Below are positions 52,911 to 61,313 of a DNA stretch of 64,000 bases, piece by piece. The translations under genes were made by a program, and so were the position numbers. Every line of letters begins with the position of its first letter. Within the stretch, counting starts at the first letter, position 1. The notes beneath the pieces are model-generated. The model searched no databases, was not told where the DNA came from, and was given only the letters and a program-made list of their open reading frames with translations. This DNA is from Flectobacillus longus (GTDB lineage Bacteria > Bacteroidota > Bacteroidia > Cytophagales > Spirosomataceae). The stretch spans positions 62,001 through 126,000 of the forward strand of contig NZ_JASHIC010000025.1 in the NCBI RefSeq assembly GCF_030056705.1, written 5' to 3'.

Positions 52911-53192
52911 TCACTTCTTATTGTCATAATAACGATACTCATCCTCTTCTTTCTCTTCCTCTGTATCTTCTTTATATTTTTCAATCGCTCTGTATCCTCT
53001 ATACAAACCATAGATGATAAGAATTGCTCCCCAAGCATAAGACCATTTTATACTTGGAAAAAATACCTGTGCAAATGCTGAATCTGGCACAATGATTAAG
53101 AAAATCCCAATGCATATATAGGCTACAGACATCAGTCCAGCAATAATAATTACTGATATGGAATAATACTTTTGTGAATCTCTTTTTGGCAT
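52911..53192 (-). CDS. Small two-helix membrane protein
   Basis: A 93-residue protein with two hydrophobic segments (SISVIIIAGLMSVAYICIGI; WSYAWGAILIIYGLYRGYR) and an acidic C-terminal tail (EDTEEEKEEDEYRYYDN). Function unknown. It sits between the PstS-like gene and tonB, all on the minus strand, and is probably co-transcribed with them. Confidence 0.75.
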   Translation of the reverse strand: MPKRDSQKYYSISVIIIAGLMSVAYICIGIFLIIVPDSAFAQVFFPSIKWSYAWGAILIIYGLYRGYRAIEKYKEDTEEEKEEDEYRYYDNKK

Positions 53193-53219
53193 CTTTCAAA
53201 AATTTAAGTCCCTCTAAAA

Positions 53220-53251
53220 ATGAAACCTGCCAGTTTCCTGACAGGTTTCAT
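53220..53251 (-). terminator. Hairpin between tonB and the small membrane protein gene
   Basis: ATGAAACCTG and CAGGTTTCAT form a 10 bp stem with an inner CAG/CTG pair. Little T-tract is seen on the minus strand, so it may be an internal hairpin rather than a full stop. Confidence 0.5.
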
Positions 53252-53277
53252 ACTAATAAAGACTATAATAATGCATA

Positions 53278-54114
53278 CTACTCCGATAATACGAAGTTGA
53301 TAGGCACTGTAAATCTTGAACGAACTGGACGTCCAGACTGCTTACCAGGGTTCCATTTAGGAACCATTTTGATTACGCGAACAGCTTCTTCATCGCAACC
53401 AAAACCTACTGATTTCAATACTTCAACACCTTGGATTGAACCATCAGTGTTTACAACGAACTGAACGTAAACTTTACCTTGAACGTTAGCACGTTGTGCA
53501 GCAGCAGGGTATTTAAGGTTTTTCTGCAAGAATTTTGCAAAAGCAGGAATACCACCAGGGAATTCTGCTTGTTGTTCTACCGCAGTAAAGATTTCTTCTT
53601 CAACTGGTTTCGGTGGTTCAACTGGAGCTTCTTCTTTAGCAGGTCTTGCATCTGGATCCACTGGAGGAGCGATATCATCAGTATTACCTTTAACGCTTTC
53701 TGTTGCAGTATTACCTTTAATGTTATCTACCTCTGGTGGAGGCTCAGGTTTTTGTACCTCTTCATCACGCTTGATTTCCGGAGGTAAGAACTTTGTAGTT
53801 GTTACTTTCGGAATATCTTTTGGTGGTGGCGGTGGTGGCGGTGGTGGTGGTGGTGGTGTATCCGATTTTTTCGGAGGTTCAGCCACTTTCATCACCTCTG
53901 CAATCACCTCTGTCTTTTCATTGTCTTTTGGAGTCAAGCTGCTAATAATAAACGGTAGAGCAAGCGCACCAGCGAAAAGAGCAGAACCTATCATTACTGA
54001 CCTCTTGACGACAGCTTGATAATTCTTTCTCAAAAAATAAGCACCGTATTCCTTATTCTTATCCTTAAAAATTATGTCGTCAAGCGTTGCATTAGGGCTA
54101 ATTACGTTTGACAT
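53278..54114 (-). CDS. tonB: TonB family energy transducer
   Basis: A 278-residue protein that carries proton-motive energy from ExbB/ExbD to outer-membrane receptors. One N-terminal membrane helix (SVMIGSALFAGALALPFIIS), then a proline-rich linker: a run of about twelve prolines encoded by a 36 bp triplet tract at 53822-53857. The C-terminal TonB domain (about 190-278) has FPGGIPAFAKFLQKNLKYPA and AQRANVQGKVYVQFVVNTDG, ending in VRSRFTVPINFVLSE. It is encoded with exbD, exbD and exbB. Confidence 0.95.
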   Translation of the reverse strand: MSNVISPNATLDDIIFKDKNKEYGAYFLRKNYQAVVKRSVMIGSALFAGALALPFIISSLTPKDNEKTEVIAEVMKVAEPPKKSDTPPPPPPPPPPPPKDIPKVTTTKFLPPEIKRDEEVQKPEPPPEVDNIKGNTATESVKGNTDDIAPPVDPDARPAKEEAPVEPPKPVEEEIFTAVEQQAEFPGGIPAFAKFLQKNLKYPAAAQRANVQGKVYVQFVVNTDGSIQGVEVLKSVGFGCDEEAVRVIKMVPKWNPGKQSGRPVRSRFTVPINFVLSE

Positions 54115-54243
54115 ATTTTCTCGTTTTGTTAACTCTGTTGAAATTCTTTTATTGTTTTCAGAACCACAGAACTAAGATAAAACTATTTAATTAGTTATAC
54201 AACTATTTCATTAGTTTTATTTTAATTTCATTGGTGTGCTTAA

Positions 54244-54759
54244 TTATTTTCCTGATTTCTTCACCATTTCCTCATCAATAGGAGTAATTTCAAGAAGAGC
54301 ATAACGCTTGTTATCAGTAATTGCACACTCATCGAGCAAATCCACCATATTTTTATACTTAGCACCTTTAGTAGCCTTGATAACGATGGTAAAGTTTTGT
54401 CCGACTTGCTTTTTTAATCTAAATAGTACTTGTCTGATACCTTGATCTGAGTAGTCAGTTACTTGAACGACTGTTGTCGCATCACCTGGTTTACCTTGAT
54501 AGTAGTAAACTTTATTTTCATCTGGCAACACAGTAAGTGTTTCCGATGCTTTTACAGGAGATGTTTCCTTTGTCTCAGTTTTATCAGGCATACTAAGCTG
54601 CATTGTCACGGGCTTAGCCAACGTAGTTGTTAGCATGAAGAATGTGATCAGCAAGAAACCTAAGTCTACCATTGGCGTCATGTCAATCTTGGTAGACGCT
54701 TTCTTACTACGCTTTTTACCACCTTTCTTACCCCCACCGGACTGGTCTATTTCTGCCAT
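54244..54759 (-). CDS. exbD: ExbD/TolR family biopolymer transport protein (second copy)
   Basis: A 171-residue protein with one N-terminal membrane helix (TPMVDLGFLLITFFMLTTTL, containing the essential Asp) and a periplasmic domain. It works with ExbB as the proton channel driving TonB. It is encoded between tonB and another exbD. The two copies differ strongly in length and sequence, so they are not recent duplicates. Confidence 0.93.
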   Translation of the reverse strand: MAEIDQSGGGKKGGKKRSKKASTKIDMTPMVDLGFLLITFFMLTTTLAKPVTMQLSMPDKTETKETSPVKASETLTVLPDENKVYYYQGKPGDATTVVQVTDYSDQGIRQVLFRLKKQVGQNFTIVIKATKGAKYKNMVDLLDECAITDNKRYALLEITPIDEEMVKKSGK

Positions 54760-54822
54760 AGTCGTTGAGTAGTTTTAATGTTGTTAATAGGATATCAATC
54801 TAGTTGCTTCGAAGGTTATGAG

Positions 54823-54852
54823 TACCCTACCCCACAATGCAGGGCAGGGTTA
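54823..54852 (-). terminator. Hairpin between the two exbD genes
   Basis: CCCTaCCC and GGGcAGGG form an 8 bp stem with one mismatch, 9 nt loop. It is a possible attenuator within the exb operon. Confidence 0.5.
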
Positions 54853-54875
54853 ATAAACTACTGAGTACAACTTAA

Positions 54876-55484
54876 TTAATTTCTTGGTTTGTTTTCAGGA
54901 CCTGTGATCAACTGGAAAACGTTGATGTTTTGTTCTTGTAATGTACCTACAACCTGGTTGAAAACTTTGTAATTTGAGTTACCATCACCTTTGATAGCTA
55001 CTTGTAGAGCAGGGTTTGCTAATTTAGCATACGTTACCCACAAGAAAAGTTCATTGTTAGCAGAATCGCAAGGAATACCTTGGTAGTATCCTTTTGCTTT
55101 CCATGCCGATGGTTTTTCCTCTAATACTTGTTTCAGTGCTCCAGCTGGATAACCTACAATTTCAGAAGCCATAAAGTTTTTCTGCATTGTAGCCGAAATT
55201 GGAACACCAACACGGTTAGCCATTCTTTCCAACATCATCTGTTGTGCTTCCTTGTCATCAACTCCCATAAAAATCTTTCCATCTGGTGCAACCGAAATGG
55301 TAATAACACCTTTTTCAGAAGGAAGCGGCTTTTCAGAGATAGACGTAGGAGGCGTAATGGTAACAGCTTCTTCAGGACGGAATTTCGCCGTCAACATGAA
55401 GAAAGTGAGCAACAAGAATGCCACGTCACACATCGCTGTCATGTCCAAAGACACACTCTGTCTTTTTGCTTTTACCTTTGGCAT
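54876..55484 (-). CDS. exbD: ExbD/TolR family biopolymer transport protein (first copy)
   Basis: A 202-residue ExbD with a basic N-terminus, a membrane helix (TAMCDVAFLLLTFFMLTAKF with its conserved Asp) and a long periplasmic domain. It is closest to exbB in the operon. The longer periplasmic part relative to the second copy suggests a different partner interaction. Confidence 0.93.
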   Translation of the reverse strand: MPKVKAKRQSVSLDMTAMCDVAFLLLTFFMLTAKFRPEEAVTITPPTSISEKPLPSEKGVITISVAPDGKIFMGVDDKEAQQMMLERMANRVGVPISATMQKNFMASEIVGYPAGALKQVLEEKPSAWKAKGYYQGIPCDSANNELFLWVTYAKLANPALQVAIKGDGNSNYKVFNQVVGTLQEQNINVFQLITGPENKPRN

Positions 55485-55588
55485 AATGTTATTAATTTGA
55501 AAATTTGAGAAAACTTATACTTGAAAACAATCTTGGGATTCAGAAGAGTGAACTCTTCAGATTTTCAAATTGCCCAATTTTCAAACTA

Positions 55589-56431
55589 TTAACTGTGGTG
55601 AGAAGCAAAGTTTTGGTTAACGCTCAAACCGATTTCGTCAATGCTATATGTCAATTCGTCAATTTTAGACGTAAAGAAGTTATAACCGATGATACATACA
55701 GCTGAAGTACCGATACCCAATGCAGTGTTTACTAGGGCTTCAGAGATACCGTTTGCAAGAGCTGAAGAGTCAGTTGAACCTCCTGAGTTACCCAAAGCCG
55801 AGAACGCTTTGATCATACCGATTACAGTACCTAATAGACCGATAAGGGTAGATACCGACGCCAAAGTAGCGATGATAGTAAGGTTTTTCTCCAAAATTGG
55901 TAATTCTAAAGAAGTAGCTTCTTCAACTTCTTTGCTCAATGCAGCCAATTTTTGTTCTTTGTCTAAAGAACCATCTGTAGACAATTGCTTGTACTTTTTA
56001 ACAGCAGCTAAAGTAACATTACCTACTGAACCTTTTTGTTTGTCACACTCTTTCAATGCACCTTCAACATCGTCTTTGTCCAAAGAAGCTTGGATTTTAC
56101 GAACGAAAGCGTTGATGTCACCTGTACCTTTTGCTTTACCAATTGTAAGAATACGCTCGATAGAGAAAGTCAATGAAATCAAGAAACATGTCATCAAAAC
56201 TGGTACGATGATACCACCTTTGTAAACGATACCAAAGTAGTCACCTGGAATTGGGTGTCCGTCTGGGTTGTTGTTCTCAAAGTGAGAAGGATCTCCCATT
56301 ACGAATTTGTAAAGAGAAAGTGCTACAGCAAATAGAATCAAAATGATTACGCCCGCAGGAATACCGCCTGACTTTTTGTTTGCTGGTGCTGCTGGCTTTG
56401 GAGCAGCTGGTTTTGCTTGTTGTGTACTCAT
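55589..56431 (-). CDS. exbB: ExbB/TolQ/MotA family proton channel protein
   Basis: A 280-residue membrane protein. An N-terminal Ala/Pro/Lys-rich tail (KPAAPKPAAPANKK) precedes the first helix (IPAGVIILILFAVALSLYKF). The MotA/TolQ/ExbB core follows with ISLTFSIERILTI and ATLASVSTLIGLLGTVIGMI plus GISEALVNTALGIGTS. It energises TonB with the two ExbD proteins. A TAGTTTTG element lies at 56553-56560 on the minus strand. Confidence 0.95.
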   Translation of the reverse strand: MSTQQAKPAAPKPAAPANKKSGGIPAGVIILILFAVALSLYKFVMGDPSHFENNNPDGHPIPGDYFGIVYKGGIIVPVLMTCFLISLTFSIERILTIGKAKGTGDINAFVRKIQASLDKDDVEGALKECDKQKGSVGNVTLAAVKKYKQLSTDGSLDKEQKLAALSKEVEEATSLELPILEKNLTIIATLASVSTLIGLLGTVIGMIKAFSALGNSGGSTDSSALANGISEALVNTALGIGTSAVCIIGYNFFTSKIDELTYSIDEIGLSVNQNFASHHS

Positions 56432-56735
56432 TAGTTTGGTAATTTGGGTTTAAGTTAAAAAACAATTTTTAGGTGATTTTTTAAAATAAATCTACAGAAA
56501 ACTGTTTCAAGACAAAAGATTATTTCGATTGTTTTATGTTTTCTAGTAATGACAAAACTAACATAAATTTCTTTTAATTCTCATATCTCTATTGTCAAGT
56601 TTTTTTTAAGAAATTAGTCCGTATTCAACAAACATTGTATTATAGTAATATTTTAAAGCTCTATTCAAGGCTTTTAATGTACTTTTTGAAGAATTTGATT
56701 TTTACAAGAAAATATATAAACTTTTAAACAATATC
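56432..56735. other. AT-rich gap upstream of exbB
   Basis: No gene. It contains a minus-strand TAGTTTTG (56553-56560) that could be the -7 box of the exbB-tonB operon. Otherwise nothing recognisable. Confidence 0.4.
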
Positions 56736-57143
56736 TTATTTCGGGTAAATCTTATCAAGGATTGTTTCAATTTTCTTCATTCCATGAGTATTTACTACTG
56801 ACTTTTGATGAGAAAAAACACTCAGATATTTTTCAAGAATTGTATGACTTCCTTCGAGTCGGATTCGAACTTTAGATGATTGATCAGCAAGAATTGATAT
56901 TATATTGCCGACTCCCCCCAAGTTTGCACCTGACTCGGCATCGACTAATACAAATATTTCTGTTGCATTACTGATGGCAACTTTTAATTGATTCAAAATA
57001 ATACTCTCAGAATAATTATCAATGTCATAGGTCACAAAGTTGGCTGACCAACCTTCTTGATAAATAATTTGGTGCAATGGATTTTGGTAGCGCACCTCCA
57101 TTGGACTCTTTCGTACTTGGATATATAACAATAATGTGTTCAT
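56736..57143 (-). CDS. Hypothetical protein, 135 residues
   Basis: Not recognised. It looks alpha/beta (SIILNQLKVAISNATEIFVL, then VDAESGANLGGVGN and VRIRLEGSHTILEKYLSVFS), with a glycine-rich loop in the middle. No signal peptide or membrane helix. It is divergent from the DUF721 gene, with 58 bp between the starts. Confidence 0.65.
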   Translation of the reverse strand: MNTLLLYIQVRKSPMEVRYQNPLHQIIYQEGWSANFVTYDIDNYSESIILNQLKVAISNATEIFVLVDAESGANLGGVGNIISILADQSSKVRIRLEGSHTILEKYLSVFSHQKSVVNTHGMKKIETILDKIYPK

Positions 57144-57148
57144 GAGAA

Positions 57149-57181
57149 TTGTATTTTTTTCAGCTATTAGCTGTACCTTTG
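57149..57181 (+). promoter_or_regulatory. Promoter for the DUF721 gene
   Basis: TTG (57149-57151), 22 bp, then TACCTTTG (57174-57181), about 20 bp before the ATG at 57202. It also supports that start over the upstream ATG at 57142 region. Confidence 0.55.
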
Positions 57182-57201
57182 AGTGTTTATTCCTTACAGA
57201 T

Positions 57202-57528
57202 ATGGCGCAATATTATTCATATAATCGAGAAAATGCGAAGCGCAAAACAAGCGCTTCCTCTCTTAAAGAAGCAATCGAAGACATGCTTGAGTTTTACAAA
57301 CTTCGTACAAAGTTTGATGAAACCTACGTGGCTGCTCACTGGGAGCAAATTATGGGGGCTCCTATTGCCGCAAGAACAACCAGAGTTTATATTACAGAAG
57401 CAAAACTGTATATCCAACTGGATTCGGCCTCTTTGCGAAATGAGTTATTAATGGCAAAAAACAAGATTCTTCAATTAATCAATCAAGCTATTGGTGCTGA
57501 ATTAGTTAATGAAGTGATTTTTCTTTAA
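57202..57528 (+). CDS. DUF721 protein (DciA-like)
   Basis: A 108-residue protein. The DUF721 pattern is seen in SLKEAIEDMLEFYKLRTKFD, YVAAHWEQIMGAPIAARTTR and LYIQLDSASLRNELLMAKNK. DUF721 proteins include DciA, which helps load the replicative helicase, and short Bacteroidota members probably have a similar DNA role. The ATG at 57202 (MAQYYSYN) is preferred; an upstream reading would overlap the promoter. A terminator follows. Confidence 0.85.
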   Translation: MAQYYSYNRENAKRKTSASSLKEAIEDMLEFYKLRTKFDETYVAAHWEQIMGAPIAARTTRVYITEAKLYIQLDSASLRNELLMAKNKILQLINQAIGAELVNEVIFL

Positions 57529-57530
57529 TA

Positions 57531-57565
57531 AAAAGCCCCTGTGCTAGATGAACACAAGGGCTTTT
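57531..57565. terminator. Bidirectional terminator
   Basis: AAAAGCCCCTGTG and CACAAGGGCTTTT form a 13 bp stem with one mismatch and T residues on both strands, between two convergent genes. Confidence 0.85.
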
Positions 57566-57566
57566 T

Positions 57567-58502
57567 TTATATGGCTGATGTTGCTTTTTTCAGTAATGCT
57601 ATGGTCTTTTTGATACCTTCTATTTCGGTTAGGGTTTCTCCTTCATACTCTATACCGACAATGCCTCTAAAACCTGACTTCTTGATAACATTCATCATTT
57701 TTATGTAATCAATCGTTGGCTCATTGCCTTTGGCATCAAAGTTAAACGTTTTGGCACTCACACCTTTAGCATAAGGCATCATTTCAGCGGTACCTTTATA
57801 GGGGTCATATTGTGTTTTGCATTGACTATGCCACTCGGCACCGCTCCATTCTAAACAGAAGTTGCCAAAATCGGGCAATGTTCCGCAGTTTTTCATTCCA
57901 ACCTCTTTCATAATACCCGCCAACCATGCACCATTGGCCGAATATCCCCCATGGTTTTCCACGATGATATTAATATTGTGAGCCTGTCCAAATTCACTTA
58001 ATGTTCTCAAGCTTTCTACACATCGCTTAGCCACCTCTTTAGGGTCTCCCTCTCCTCTCGAATTTACTCGAATGGTTTGGCAACCTAAAAACTGTGCAGC
58101 CTCCACCCATTTGTAATGGTTTTCGACAGCTTGTTTACGTTTTTGAGTATCAGCTTCGCCTAATTCTCCTTCGGCATCAATCATAATCAGGTGATTACGA
58201 ATTCCTGACTCTACAGATCGTGTTCTTAATTCTTTGAGATAGGCTTTATCTTTTGCTTTATCAGGGAAAAATTGATTTACATATTCAACAATCTCTAAAC
58301 CAAACTCTTTTTTAGCAAATTGTGGAAAGTCTAGATTGCTTAACTTGCCACTAAAAATGGTTTTGTGCAAAGACCATTCTGCAAGAGATATTTCGTAAAA
58401 AGGTTTAGCTGTGCTATTTAACCAATCATTTGACGACAATGCCAATCCTGCCAATCCTAATGAGGATTTTTTAAGAAAATCTCTTCTTGTTTGTTGTATC
58501 AT
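57567..58502 (-). CDS. Tat-exported sugar isomerase/epimerase-like TIM-barrel protein
   Basis: A 311-residue protein of the xylose isomerase-like (AP_endonuc_2) fold. The N-terminus carries a twin-arginine signal (TRRDFLKKSSLGLAGLALSS), so it is exported folded. Metal-site-like motifs are VEYVNQFFPD, MIDAEGELGE, VENHGGYSANGAWL and TLPDFGNFCLEW, then GIVGIEYEGE. Typical of Bacteroidota sugar phosphate isomerase/epimerase lipoproteins and Tat proteins; the substrate is not known. Confidence 0.85.
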   Translation of the reverse strand: MIQQTRRDFLKKSSLGLAGLALSSNDWLNSTAKPFYEISLAEWSLHKTIFSGKLSNLDFPQFAKKEFGLEIVEYVNQFFPDKAKDKAYLKELRTRSVESGIRNHLIMIDAEGELGEADTQKRKQAVENHYKWVEAAQFLGCQTIRVNSRGEGDPKEVAKRCVESLRTLSEFGQAHNINIIVENHGGYSANGAWLAGIMKEVGMKNCGTLPDFGNFCLEWSGAEWHSQCKTQYDPYKGTAEMMPYAKGVSAKTFNFDAKGNEPTIDYIKMMNVIKKSGFRGIVGIEYEGETLTEIEGIKKTIALLKKATSAI

Positions 58503-58537
58503 AGTTAGTTTCAGTATGAAGGGTAAGATGGTTTTGA

Positions 58538-58981
58538 TTAAGCTATTTGTTGAATTTGGTGTTTTTTTCCTCTAAAATCAAATGAATCGCCTACAACTTT
58601 TCCCATCAATAAAGCCCCAATAGGAGATTGAGCTGAAACTACCATCACTGCTTCGCCTACTACTTTGATTGAACCCAAGCTAACAGCAATAAAAAATATC
58701 CCCATACTCGTATGTACAAGTGCCCCTAAAGACACATGCTGTGGAATATGCGAAGAATCTATTCTTTCTAGTAATACTCTTTCTTGGCGAGCTTGCTCGT
58801 ATTGGCGGGCATACATATCTCTATCTAACTGCCCCATAGCTCTTGCTGTTTCGTATTTGTCTCCCGCAGAACTTTTGCTTTCTTCATTTGCTGAGGCTTG
58901 GGCGGCCTGCATTGCTCCCCAAGCAGCTTGCATTCGTTCTTCTAGCTGATTTTTAATATAATCTATTACCTCTTGTTTCAT
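58538..58981 (-). CDS. GreA/GreB-like transcript elongation factor homolog
   Basis: A 147-residue protein. An N-terminal coiled-coil-like part (LEERMQAAWGAMQAAQASAN, ARAMGQLDRDMYARQYEQAR) precedes a GreA/GreB C-terminal beta domain with VSAQSPIGALLMGKVVGDSF. Such genes in Bacteroidota are often labelled 3-oxoacyl-ACP synthase, which the sequence does not support. The tip acidic pair needed for RNA cleavage is not obvious, so activity may differ. It is 4 bp upstream-adjacent to the RecQ gene on the same strand (stop-start overlap region). Confidence 0.72.
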   Translation of the reverse strand: MKQEVIDYIKNQLEERMQAAWGAMQAAQASANEESKSSAGDKYETARAMGQLDRDMYARQYEQARQERVLLERIDSSHIPQHVSLGALVHTSMGIFFIAVSLGSIKVVGEAVMVVSAQSPIGALLMGKVVGDSFDFRGKKHQIQQIA

Positions 58982-58985
58982 AAGT

Positions 58986-61124
58986 CTACTTGTCTAACAA
59001 AGCCATTACAACTTTGATTTTGTGGTAATCGTATTTGCCCTGCAACAAATCAAATACAGGTTTGACTGGTTCTCCTTTTTTAGTACCAAGCATTTTCATG
59101 GCTTGAGCAATAGCATTAAACTCTACTGTAGTGACAAATTTTCGTAAATCGACAGGATGACCTTCTTCAAAGAACTTCACCAAATGCGATACAATCGTAA
59201 CAGGGCTCAAACCTCTTCTTTCTGCTATCTCGTCTAGGGATAAACCTTCTTCATAAAGTGAAAAGCTTATTTTAGCAGTATCTCCTTTTTCACCTCCAGA
59301 TTTACCTAAAGTTTTGATAAAGTCCCGAATTTCTTTGAGGAAAGCATCGCCATATTGTCTGAACTTTTGCTCTCCTACCCCTGATACATTGAGCATCTCA
59401 GCTGGAGAAATAGGTTTTTTCTGTGCCATATCCGAAAGGGTTGCATCCGAAAAGACTACAAATGGAGGAATATCCAAGTTATCGGCAATTTGTTTACGCA
59501 ACAATCGCAAACGCTCAAACAATTCATCACGAACCACCTCACGTTTGGTTTTTTCCTTAGGAACTGCATTGGCTTCGCGTTCGGCTTGCTTTTCCTCGAA
59601 TGGTCTAAAGCGTACGAGTTGAACTTTTTTTCCATCCTTCAATACCGACCAAGAAGCGTTATTTAATTTAAAGGCATGTTGCTCGTCATAGGCAATATCC
59701 ATAATACCTGAATTGAGCATTTGTTGAATATAATCTGCCCATTCCTCATATTTTAAATCACGTCCTGCGCCAAAAGTTTTGATTTCGTGGTAGCGATGCT
59801 CTATAATTCTACGATTGTTAGAACCACGAAGTATATCAATGAGCATACCCATAGCAATTCTTTCATTAGTACGTGCGATTGCAGAAAGGGCTTTCTGAGC
59901 TAGTACTGTAGCATCCACTCTGATAGGGGGATTTTTACAAACGTCACAGTTGCCACAATCATGGTCAACCTCCTCGTTGAAATAACTTAATAGAATCCGT
60001 CTACGACAAATTTCTGCCTCTGCATATTGCTTTAATCTATCCAACTTAGCTAGTTGGACTTCTTTCATTTCTGCTGGCAATTCAGATTGAGCCAGCATAT
60101 CTTTTCGGACAATTAGGTCATTATAAGAATAAAACAATAACGTATCAGCTTTGACACCATCACGACCTGCACGGCCTATTTCTTGATAAAAACTTTCAAT
60201 ATTAGCTGGCAATGAATAGTGCATCACCCAACGAACATTGGACTTGTCGATACCCATACCAAAAGCAATAGTGGCGCAAATTACCTGAATATCATCTCGT
60301 AAAAATTGGTCTTGTACTTTTGCACGTTCGTCGGTGCTCATTCCTGCGTGATAGCATCGGGCAGAGATACCCACTTTCAGCAGTGAGTCGGCGAGCTGTT
60401 CTGTATTTTTTCGACTTAAACAATATATAATACCTGCTTTCCGAGGGCGTTCTTGAATAAACTTTTGAATCGTTTTTAAGCGATTTCGTCCTGGTTGTAC
60501 CGACAATGACAAGTTGGGTCTGTCGAACGAACTAATAAAGACACGAGCTTCGGGAATTCCCAACTGGGTAAGTACATCTTTTCTAGTTACTCTATCAGCT
60601 GTAGCAGTCAATGCCATAAAAGGCACATTTGGCAAAGCAGACTTCAACACGTGTAATTGAGTATATTCTGGTCTAAAATCATGTCCCCAAACAGATACAC
60701 AGTGAGATTCATCCACGGCTACCATGCTTACTTGCAAAGACTTTATCCAATCGAGGTATCCATTCGAAAAGAGTTTTTCAGGAGAAATATATAGTAGCTT
60801 TATTTCACCAGCTTTACATTGGCGTTCTATTGCAAATCGTTCGGCACCAGAAAGCGAAGAATTGATATAAGCAGAAGGAATACCATTGGCTTGCAATGCT
60901 TGAACTTGGTCGTGCATTAATGCAATAAGTGGCGAAATTACAATCGTAATTCCTTGCATCATCAGTGCTGGTACCTGAAAACAAAGGGACTTTCCTCCCC
61001 CTGTTGGCATCAGTACCATACAATCTTGTCCATACAATGCCCAATCAATGATGTCTGCCTGAAGAGGTCTAAATTTATCATACCCAAAATATTGCTTGAG
61101 TACTTGTTCTTTTGTCAATGCCAT
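58986..61124 (-). CDS. recQ: ATP-dependent DNA helicase RecQ
   Basis: A 712-residue 3'-5' helicase. Motif I MPTGGGKSLCFQVPA, motif II DESHCVSVWGHDF (DESH in place of DEAH), motif VI QEIGRAGRDGVKAD. The zinc-binding RQC part is CRRRILLSYFNEEVDHDCGN with CDVC. The C-terminal HRDC-like helices (LRLLRKQIADNLDIPPFVVF) are followed by a helix-turn-helix (YEEGLSLDEIAERRGLSPVT). The length fits Bacteroidota RecQ. It ends 4 bp before the Gre-like gene, suggesting an operon. Confidence 0.95.
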   Translation of the reverse strand: MALTKEQVLKQYFGYDKFRPLQADIIDWALYGQDCMVLMPTGGGKSLCFQVPALMMQGITIVISPLIALMHDQVQALQANGIPSAYINSSLSGAERFAIERQCKAGEIKLLYISPEKLFSNGYLDWIKSLQVSMVAVDESHCVSVWGHDFRPEYTQLHVLKSALPNVPFMALTATADRVTRKDVLTQLGIPEARVFISSFDRPNLSLSVQPGRNRLKTIQKFIQERPRKAGIIYCLSRKNTEQLADSLLKVGISARCYHAGMSTDERAKVQDQFLRDDIQVICATIAFGMGIDKSNVRWVMHYSLPANIESFYQEIGRAGRDGVKADTLLFYSYNDLIVRKDMLAQSELPAEMKEVQLAKLDRLKQYAEAEICRRRILLSYFNEEVDHDCGNCDVCKNPPIRVDATVLAQKALSAIARTNERIAMGMLIDILRGSNNRRIIEHRYHEIKTFGAGRDLKYEEWADYIQQMLNSGIMDIAYDEQHAFKLNNASWSVLKDGKKVQLVRFRPFEEKQAEREANAVPKEKTKREVVRDELFERLRLLRKQIADNLDIPPFVVFSDATLSDMAQKKPISPAEMLNVSGVGEQKFRQYGDAFLKEIRDFIKTLGKSGGEKGDTAKISFSLYEEGLSLDEIAERRGLSPVTIVSHLVKFFEEGHPVDLRKFVTTVEFNAIAQAMKMLGTKKGEPVKPVFDLLQGKYDYHKIKVVMALLDK

Positions 61125-61256
61125 TTTAGCAAAATATAAATAGTGAATGATGATGAAGATGTCTGTGAAACATAGTGTGTAGAATGTTGCATCTTCAACA
61201 CAAAGTTAACAAATGTTTGGGTTTAGGATAAAACTGAGCTATTGCTTGTACAAAAT

Positions 61257-61294
61257 AAAAGCGGGTAAATACCATACAGCATTTACCCGCTTTT
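61257..61294 (-). terminator. Terminator after the PurF-like gene
   Basis: AAAAGCGGGTAAAT and ATTTACCCGCTTTT form a perfect 14 bp stem with a 10 nt loop and T residues on the minus strand, 20 bp after the stop at 61314. Confidence 0.85.
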
Positions 61295-61313
61295 GAAAAA
61301 ATCGTTTTAGAAA

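Noticed and set aside
55128-55508. 126-residue plus-strand ORF over exbD
   Set aside because: It is antisense to exbD, which has its conserved membrane helix and Asp.
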